Notes under the pieces: generated by a model
What the model saw: only the letters and a program-made list of their open reading frames with translations
Told to the model about the DNA's origin: nothing
Database searches by the model: none
Made by a program: the position numbers and the translations under genes
In this document: in pieces, positions 40,511-50,050 of the stretch
Layout of the letters: each line of letters starts with the position of its first letter
Numbering within the stretch: position 1 is the first letter of the stretch
NCBI RefSeq assembly: GCF_000003605.2
Contig: NW_003149075.1
Span: 1 to 50,740 of the forward strand
DNA: 50,740 bases
Direction: 5' to 3'
DNA from: Saccoglossus kowalevskii
Taxonomy: Eukaryota; Hemichordata; Enteropneusta; Harrimaniidae

Positions 40511-42534
40511 CTACCTACAAATATAGACCTACTGTATCTGTTGACACTCTCCCCCTACCTATAAATATGGACTTACTGTATCTGTTGACACTCCCTGCCT
40601 ACCTATAAATATAGACGTACTGTATCTGTTGACACTACCTCCCTACCTATAAATATAGACGCACTGTATCTGTTGACACTCCCTTCCTACCTATAAATAT
40701 AGACGTACTGTATCTGTTGACACTCCCTCCCTACCTATAAATATGGACGTACTGTATCTGTTGACACTCCCTGCCTACCTATAAATATAGACGTGCTGTA
40801 TCTGTTTACACTCCCTCCCTACCTATGAATATGGACGTACTGTATCTGTTGACACTCGCTCCCTACCTACAAATATAGACCTACTGTATCTGTTGACACT
40901 CTCCCCCTACCTATAAATATGGACTTACTGTATCTGTTGACACTCCCGGCCTACCTATAAATATAGACGTACTGTATCTGTTGACACTCCTTCCCTACCT
41001 ATAAATATAGACGTACTGTATCTGTTGACACTCCCTCCCTACCTATAAATATAGACGTACTGTATCTGTTGACACTCCCTCCCTACCTATAAATATAGCC
41101 GTACGGTATTTGTTGACACTCCTTGTCCACCTATAAATATAGACGTACTGTATTTGTTTACACTCCCTCCCTACCTATAAATATAGACGTACTGTATCTG
41201 TTGACACTCCCCCCCTACCTATAAATATAGACGTACTGTATTTGTTGACACTGCCTCCATACCTATAAATATAGACGTACTGTATTTGTTGACACTCTTT
41301 GTCCACCTATAAATATAGACGTACTGTATTTGTTGACACTCCCTCCCTACCTATAAATATGGAAGTACTGTATTTGTTGACACCCCTTGCCTACCTATAA
41401 ATATAGACGTACTGTATTTGTTGACACTCCCTCCCTACCTATAAATATAGACGTACTGTATTTGTTTATACTTCCTCCCTACCTATAAATATAGACGTAA
41501 TGTATTTGTTGACACTCCCTCCCTACCTATAAATATAGACGTACTGTATCTGTTGACACTCCTTGCCTACCTATAAATATAGACGTACTGTATCTGTTGA
41601 CACTCCCTCCCCACATATAAATATGGAAGTACTGTATTTGTTGAAACCCCTTCCCTACCTATAAATATAGACGTACTGTATTTGTTGACACTCCCTCCCT
41701 ACATATAAATATGGACGTACTGTATCTGTTGACACCCTTGCCTACCTAAAAATATGGACGTACTGTATTTGTTGACACTCCCTCCCTACCTATAAACATA
41801 GACGTACTGTATTTGTTGACACTCCCTCCCTACCTATAAATATAGACGTACTGTATCTGTTGACACTCCTCCCTACCTATAAATATAGACGTACTGTATT
41901 TGTTGACACTCCCTCCCTACCTATAAATATGGAAGTACAGTATTTGTTGACACCCTTTCCCTACCTATAAATATAGACGTACTGTATCTGTTGACACTCC
42001 TTGCCTACCTATAAATATAGACGTACTGTATTTGTTGACACTCCCTCCCTACCTATAAATATAGGAAGTACTGTATTTGTTGACACCCCTTCCCTACCTA
42101 TATATATAGACGTACTGTATCTGTTGACCCTCCTTGCCTACCTATAAATATGGACGTACTGTATCTGTTGAAACTCTCTCCCTATAAATATGAACGTACT
42201 GTATCTGTTGACACTCCCTCCCTACCTATAAATATAGACGTACTGTATCTGTTGACACTCCCTCCCTACCTATAAATATAGACGTACGGTATCTGTTGAC
42301 ACTCCCTCCCTACCTATAAATATGGACGTACTGTATCTGTTGACACTCCCTGCCTACCTATAAATATAGACGTACTGTATCTGTTGACACTCCCTCCCTA
42401 CCTATAAATATAGACGTACTGTATCTGTTGACACTCCCTCCCTACCTATAAATATAGACGTACTGTATTTGTTGACACTCCCTCCCTACCTATAAATATG
42501 GAAGTACTGTATTTGTTGACACCCCTTCCCTACC

Positions 42535-42548
42535 TATATATATATATA
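42535..42548 (+). repeat. (TA)7 expansion inside a monomer
   Basis: This is the longest TA run in the window: seven units between CTACC and GACG. It again follows a GGAAGTAC/CACCCCTTCCC monomer. Its block is related to the (TA)6 block 3,841 bases upstream. Confidence 0.93.
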
Positions 42549-43140
42549 GACGTACTGTATCTGTTGACACTCCCTCCCTACCTATAAATATAGACGTACT
42601 GTATCTGTTGACACTCCCTTCCTACCTATAAATATAGACGTACTGTATTTGTTGACACTCCCTCCCTACCTATAAATATGGAAGTACTGTATTTGTTGAC
42701 ACCCCTTCCCTACCTATATATATAGACGTACTGTATCTGTTGACACTCCTTGCCTACCTATAAATATGGACGTACTGTATCTGTTGAAACTCTCTCCCTA
42801 CCTATAAATATGAACGTACTGTATCTGTTGACACTCCCTCCCTACCTATAAATATAGACGTACTGTATCTGTTGACACTCCCTCCCTATCTATAAATATG
42901 GACGTACTGTATCTGTTGACACTCCCTCCCTGCCTATAAATATGGAGGTACTGTATCTGTTGACACTCCCTCCCTACCTACAAATATAGACCTACTGTAT
43001 CTGTTGACACTCTCTCCCTACCTATAAATATGGACTTACTGTATCTGTTGACACTCCCTCCCTACCTATAAATATAGACGCACTGTATCTGCTGACACTC
43101 CCTCCCTACCTATAAATATGGACGCACTGTATCTGTTGAC

Positions 43141-43766
43141 ACTCTTTGCCCACCAATAAATATAGACGCACTATATATGTTGACACTCCCTCCCTATCTA
43201 TAAATATGGCCGTACTGTATCTGTTGACACTCCCTCCCTGCCTATAAATATGGCCGTACTGTATCTGTTGACACTCCTTTGCCAATCTATAAATATAGAC
43301 GTACTGTATCTGTTGACGCTTCCCTCCCTACCTATAAATATAGACGTACTGTGTCTGTTGACACTCCCTCCCTACCTATAAATATAGACGTACTGTATTT
43401 GTTGACACTTTTTGTCCACCTATAAATATAGACGTACTGTATTTGTTGACACTCCTTGTACACCTATAAATATAGACGTACTGTATCTGTTGACACTCCT
43501 TGCCTACCTATAAATATGGACGTACTGTATTTGTTGACACTCCCTCCCTCCCTACCTATAAATATAGACGTACTGTATTTGTTTACACTCCCTCCCTACA
43601 TATAAATACAGACGTACTGTATTTGTTGACACTCCCTCCCTACCTATAAATATAGACGTACTGTATCTGTTGACACTCCCTCCCTACCTATAAATATAGA
43701 CGTACTGTATCTGTTGACACTCCCTCCCTCCCTACCTATAAATATAGACGTACTGTATCTGTTTAC
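43141..43766 (+). repeat. 16-monomer HOR, copy 6 (two monomers deleted)
   Basis: T-run at 43,409, CCCTCCCTCCC at 43,542 and 43,722. The interval between the two 48-mers is 180, not 268, a loss of exactly two monomers. Two extra bases lie before the T-run (CCTTTGCC and GACGCTTCCC). The total of 626 equals 712 - 88 + 2. Confidence 0.88.
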
Positions 43767-44270
43767 ACTCCCTCCCTACCTATAAATATGGACGTACTGT
43801 ATCTGTTGACACTCCCTCCCTACCTACAAATATTGACCTACTGTATCTGTTGACACTCTCCCCCTACCTATAAATATGGACTTACTGTATCTGTTGACAC
43901 TCCCTGCCTACCTATAAATATAGACGTACTGTATCTGTTGACACTCCCTCCCTACCTATAAATATAGACGCACTGTATCTGTTGACACTCCCTTCCTACC
44001 TATAAATATAGACGTACTGTATCTGTTGACACTCCCTCCCTACCTATAAATATGGACGTACTGTATCTGTTGACACTCCCTGCCTACCTATAAATATAGA
44101 CGTACTGTATCTGTTTACACTCCCTCCCTACCTATGAATATGGACGTACTGTATCTGTTGACACTCGCTCCCTACCTACAAATATAGACCTACTGTATCT
44201 GTTGACACTCTCCCCCTACCTATAAATATGGACTTACTGTATCTGTTGACACTCCCGGCCTACCTATAAA
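43755..44270 (+). repeat. Block J, copy 2
   Basis: AAATATTGAC (43,828) and CCCGG (44,254) are 426 apart as in the copies at 36.18 and 45.42 kb. It lacks the ATAAAGAC and CTACCCATAAAT changes shared by those two, so they are closer to each other despite the larger distance. Confidence 0.85.
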
Positions 44271-44690
44271 TATAGACGTACTGTATCTGTTGACACTCCC
44301 TCCCTACCTATAAATATAGATGTACTGTATCTGTTGACACTCTCTCCCTACCTATAAATATGAACGTACTGTATCTGTTGACACTCCCTCCCTACCTATA
44401 AATATAGACGTACTGTATCTGTTGACACTCCCTCCCTATCTATAAATATGGACGTACTGTATCTGTTGACACTCCCTCCCTGCCTATAAATATGGAGGTA
44501 CTGTATCTGTTGACACTCCCTCCCTACCTACAAATATAGACCTACTGTATCTGTTGACACTCTCCCCCTACCTATAAATATGGACATACTGTATCTGTTG
44601 ACACTCCCTCCCTACCTATAAATATAGACGCACTGTATCTGTTGACACTCCCTCCCTACCTATAAATATGGACGCACTGTATCTGTTGAC

Positions 44691-45358
44691 ACTCTTTGCC
44701 CACCAATAAATATAGACGCACTATATATGTTGACACTCCCTCCCTATCTATAAATATGGCCGTACTGTATCTGTTGACACTCCCTCCCTGCCTATAAATA
44801 TGGCCGTACTGTATCTGTTGACACTCCTTGCCAATCTATAAATATAGACGTACGGTATCTGTTGACACTCCCTCCCTACCTATAAATATAGACGTACTGT
44901 GTCTGTTGACACTCCCTCCCTACCTATAAATATAGACGTACTGTATTTGTTGACACTTTTTGTCCACCTATCAATATAGACGTACTGTATCTGTTGACAC
45001 TCCTTGCCTACCTATAAATATGGACGTACTGTATTTGTTGACACTCCCTCCCTCCCTACCTATAAATATAGACGTACTGTATTTGTTTACACTCCCTCCC
45101 TTCCTATATATACAGACGTACTGTATTTGTTGACACTCCCTCCCTACCTATAAATATAGACGTACTGTATCTGTTGACACTCCCTCCCTACCTATAAATA
45201 TAGACGTACTGTATCTGTTGACACTCCCTCCCTACCTATAAATATGGACGTACTGTATCTGTTGACACTCCCTCCCTACCTATAAATATAGACGTACTGT
45301 ATCTGTTGACACTCCCTCCCTCCCTACCTATAAATATAGACGTACTGTATCTGTTTAC
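44691..45358 (+). repeat. 16-monomer HOR, copy 7 (one monomer deleted)
   Basis: T-run at 44,957, CCCTCCCTCCC at 45,046 and 45,314. The interval from T-run to first 48-mer is 89 instead of 133, and the CTCCTTGTCC monomer is the one missing. The total of 668 equals 712 - 44. A CTATCAATATAG and a CTATATATACAG monomer are private to this copy. Confidence 0.88.
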
Positions 45359-45359
45359 A

Positions 45360-45860
45360 CTCCCTCCCTACCTATAAATATGGACGTACTGTATCTGTTG
45401 ACACTCCCTCCCTACCTACAAATATTGACCTACTGTATCTGTTGACACTCTCCCCCTACCTATAAATATGGACTTACTGTATCTGTTGACACTCCCTGCC
45501 TACCTATAAATAAAGACGTACTGTATCTGTTGACACTCCCTCCCTACCCATAAATATAGACGCACTGTATCTGTTGACACTCCCTTCCTACCTATAAATA
45601 TAGACGTACTGTATCTGTTGACACTCCCTCCCTACCTATAAATATGGACGTACTGTATCTGTTGACACTCCCTGCCTACCTATAAATATAGACGTGCTGT
45701 ATCTGTTTACACTCCCTCCCTACCTATGAATATGGACGTACTGTATCTGTTGACACTCGCTCCCTACCTACAAATATAGACCTACTGTATCTGTTGACAC
45801 TCTCCCCCTACCTATAAATATGGACTTACTGTATCTGTTGACACTCCCGGCCTACCTATA
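45360..45860 (+). repeat. Block J, copy 3
   Basis: This is the partner of 36.13-36.63 kb at a constant offset of 9,239. It ends at a chimeric monomer that switches straight into the 712-bp HOR. Confidence 0.87.
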
Positions 45861-46554
45861 AATATAGACGCACTATATATGTTGACACTCCCTCCCTATC
45901 TATAAATATGGACGTACTGTATCTGTTGACACTCCCTCCCTGCCTATAAATATGGCCGTACTCTATCTGTTGACACTCCTTGCCAATCTATAAATATAGA
46001 CGTACTGTATCTGTTGACACTCCCTCCCTACCTATAAATATAGACGTACTGTGTCTGTTGACACTCCCTCCCTACCTATAAATATAGACGTACTGTATTT
46101 GTTGACACTTTTTGTCCACCTACAAATATAGACGTACTGTATTTGTTGACACTCCTTGTCCACCTATAAATATAGACGTACTGTATCTGTTGACACTCCT
46201 TGCCTACCTATAAATATGGACGTACTGTATTTGTTGACACTCCCTCCCTCCCTACCTCTAAATATAGTCGTACTGTATTTGTTTACACTCCCTCCCTACC
46301 TATAAATATAGACGTACTGTATTTGTTGACACTCCCTCCCTACCTATAAATATAGACGTACTGTATCTGTTGACACTCCCTCCCTACCTATAAATATAGA
46401 CGTACTGTATCTGTTGACACTCCCTCCCTACCTATAAATATGGACGTACTGTATCTGTTGACACTCCCTCCCTACCTATAAATATAGACGTACTGTATCT
46501 GTTGACACTCCCTCCCTCCCTACCTATAAATATAGACGTACTGTATCTGTTTAC
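45843..46554 (+). repeat. 16-monomer HOR (712 bp), copy 8, with chimeric first monomer
   Basis: The first monomer has a CCCGGCC left half (as in block J) joined to the GACGCACTATATATG right half of the HOR's first monomer. From there the spacing is standard: T-run at 46,109, CCCTCCCTCCC at 46,242 and 46,510, total 712. The switch point lies within the shared ATAAATATAGACG core. Confidence 0.9.
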
Positions 46555-47217
46555 ACTCCCTCACTACCTATAAATATGGACGTACTGTATCTGTTGACAC
46601 TCCCTCCCTACCTATAAATATAGACGTACTGTATCTGTTGACACTCCCTCCCTCCCTACCTATAAATATAGACGTACTGTATCTGTTGTCACTCCCTCCA
46701 TACCTACAAATATAGACCTACTGTATCTGTTGACACTCTCCCCCTACCTATAAATATGGACTTACTGTATCTGTTGACACTCCCTGCCTACCTATAAATA
46801 TAGACGTACTGTATCTGTTGACACTCCCTCCCTACCTATAAATATAGACGCACTGTATCTGTTGACACTCCCTTCCTACCTATAAATATAGACGTACTGT
46901 ATCTGTTGACACTCCCTCCCTACCTATAAATATGGACGTACTGTATCTGTTGACACTCCCTGCCTACCTATAAATATAGACGTGCTGTATCTGTTTACAC
47001 TCCCTCCCTACCTATGAATATGGACGTACTGTATCTGTTGACACTCGCTCCCTACCTAGAAATATAGACCTACTGTATCTGTTGACACTCTCCCCCTACC
47101 TATAAATATGGACTTACTGTATCTGTTGACACTCCCGGCCTACCTATAAATATAGACGTACTGTATCTGTTGACACTCCCTCCCTACCTATAAATATAGA
47201 CGTACTGTATCTGTTGA

Positions 47218-48240
47218 CACTCACTCCCTACCTATGAATATGGACGTACTGTATCTGTTGACACTCGCTCCCTACCTAGAAATATAGACGTACTGTATCT
47301 GTTGACACTCGCTCCCTACCTAGAAATATAGACCTACTGTATCTGTTGACACTCTCCCCCTACCTATAAATATGGACTTACTGTATCTGTTGACACTCCC
47401 GGCCTACCTATAAATATAGACGTACTGTATCTGTTGACACTCCCTCCCTACCTATAAATATAGACGTACTGTATCTGTTGACACTCCCTCCCTACCTATA
47501 AATATAGACGTACTGTATCTGTTGACACTCCCTCCCTACCTATAAATATAGACGTACTGTATCTATTGACACTCCCTCCCTACCTATAAATATGGACGTA
47601 CTGTATCTGTTGACACTCCCTGCCTACCTATAAATATAGACGTACTGTTTCTGTTGACACTCCCTCCCTTCCTATAAATATAGACGTACTGTATCAGTTG
47701 ACACTGCCTCCCTACCTATAAATATAGACGTACTGTATTTGTTGACACTCTTTGTCCACTTATAAATATAGACGTACTGTATTTGTTGACACTCCTTGTC
47801 CACCTATAAATATAGACGTACTGTATTTGTTGACACTCCCTCCCTACCTATAAATATGGACGTACTGTATCTGTTGACACCCCTTGCCTACCTAAAAATA
47901 TGGACGTACTGTATTTGTTGACACTCCCTCCCTACCTATAAATATAGACGTACTGTATTTGTTTATACTCCCTCCCTACCTATAAATATAGACGTAATGT
48001 ATTTGTTGACACTCCCTCCCTACCTATAAATATAGACGTACTGTATCTGTTGACACTCCTCCCTACCTATAAATATAGACGTACTGTATTTGTTGACACT
48101 CCCTCCCTACCTATAAATATGGAAGTACAGTATTTGTTGACACCCTTTCCCTACCTATAAATATAGACGTACTGTATCTGTTGACACTCCTTGCCTACCT
48201 ATAAATATAGACGTACTGTATTTGTTGACACTCCCTCCCT
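47218..48240 (+). repeat. Segmental block G, copy 2
   Basis: This is the partner of 24.85-25.90 kb at offset 22,373 then 22,372. CACCCCTTGCC near 47,880 replaces CACCTCTTGCC of the first copy. Confidence 0.88.
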
Positions 48241-48770
48241 ACCTATAAATATAGACGTACTGTGTCTGTTGACACTCCCTCCCTACCTATAAATATAGAC
48301 GTACTGTATCTGTTGACACTCCCTCCCTACCTATAAATATAGACGTACTGTATCTGTTGACACTCCCTCCCTACCTATAAATATGGACGTACTGTATCTG
48401 TTGACACTCCCTGCCTACCTATAAATATAGACGTATTGTATCTGTTGACACTCCCTCCCTACCTATGAATATGGACGTACTGTATCTGTTGACACTCGCT
48501 CCCTACCTAGAAATATAGACGTACTGTATCTGTTGACACTCGCTCCCTACCTAGAAATATAGACCTACTGTATCTGTTGACACTCCCTCCCTACCTATAA
48601 ATATAGACGTACTGTATCTGTTGACACTCCCTCCCTACCTATAAATATAGACGTACTGTATCTATTGACACTCCCTCCCTACCTATAAATATGGACGTAC
48701 TGTATCTGTTGACACTCCCTGCCTACCTATAAATATAGACGTACTGTTTCTGTTGACACTCCCTCCCTTC
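48240..48770 (+). repeat. Block D, copy 2
   Basis: This is the partner of 11.98-12.53 kb at offset 36,246 for three landmarks. It directly follows block G copy 2; in the first location the neighbour is different, so the junction near 48,240 is a recombination point. Confidence 0.85.
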
Positions 48771-48889
48771 CTATAAATATAGACGTACTGTATCAGTTGA
48801 CACTCCCTCCCTACCTATAAATATAGACGTACTGTATTTGTTGACACTCCCTCCCTACCTATAAATATAGACGTACTGTATCTGTTGAC

Positions 48890-49640
48890 ACTCCCTCCCT
48901 ACCTATAAATATAGACGTAATGTATTTGTTGACACTCCCTCCCTACATATAAATATGGAAGTACTGTATTTGTTGACACCCCTTCCCTACCTATAAATAT
49001 AGACGAACTGTATTTGTTGACACTCCCTCCCTACCTATAAATATGGACGTACTGTATCTGTTGACACTCCTTGACTACCTATAAATACGGACGTACTGTA
49101 TTTGTTGACACTCCCTCCCTACCTAAAAATATAGACGTACTGTATTTGTTTACACTCCCTCCCTACCTATAAATATAGACGTAATGTATTTGTTGACACT
49201 TCCTCCCTACCTATAAATATAGACGTACTGTATCTGTTGACACTCCCTCCCTACATATAAATATGGACGTACTGTATCTGTTGACACCCCTTCCCTACCT
49301 ATAAATATAGACGTACTGTATCTGTTGACACTCCTTGCCCACCTATAAATATAGACGTACTGTATCTGTTGACACTCCCTCCCTACCTATAAATATAGCC
49401 GTACGGTATTTGTTGACACTCCTTGTCCACCTATAAATATAGACGTACTGTATTTGTTGACACTCCCTCCCTACCTATAAATATGGACGCTCTGTGTTTG
49501 TTGACACTACCTCCCTACCTATAAATATAGACGTACTGTATTTGTTTACACTCCCTCCCTACCTATAAATATAGACGTACTGTATCTGTTGACACTCCCT
49601 TCCTACCTATAAATATAGACGTACTGTATCTGTTGTCACT
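48890..49640 (+). repeat. Segmental block I, copy 2
   Basis: This is the partner of 31.33-32.20 kb at offset 17,562, falling to 17,474 (two monomers fewer) after about 49.1 kb. It ends where the 2.93-3.36 kb related block begins. Confidence 0.87.
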
Positions 49641-50050
49641 CCCTCCCTACCTATAAATATGGACGCACTGTGTTTGTTGACACTCCCTCCCTACCTATAA
49701 AATATGGACGTACTGTATCTGTTGACACTCGCTCCCTACCTATAAATATAGACGTACTGTATCTGTTGACACTCCCTCCCTAACTATAAATATAGACGTA
49801 CTGTATCTGTTGTCACTCCCTCCCTACCTATAAATATGGACGCACTGTGTTTGTTGACACTCACTCCCTACCTATAAATATAGACCTACTGTATCTGTTG
49901 ACACTCCCTCCCTACTTATAAATATAGACGTACTGTATCTGTTGACACTCCCTCCCTACCTATAAATATAGACGTACTGTATCTGTTGACACTCCATCCC
50001 TACCTATAAATATAGATGTACTGTATCTGTTGTCACTCCCTCCCTACCTA
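49620..50050 (+). repeat. Partner of the 2.93-3.36 kb block
   Basis: CACTCGC (49,726) and TCCATCCC (49,993) match 3,034 and 3,301 at offset 46,692. An extra A is present in TATAAAATATGG near 49,698. Confidence 0.85.
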
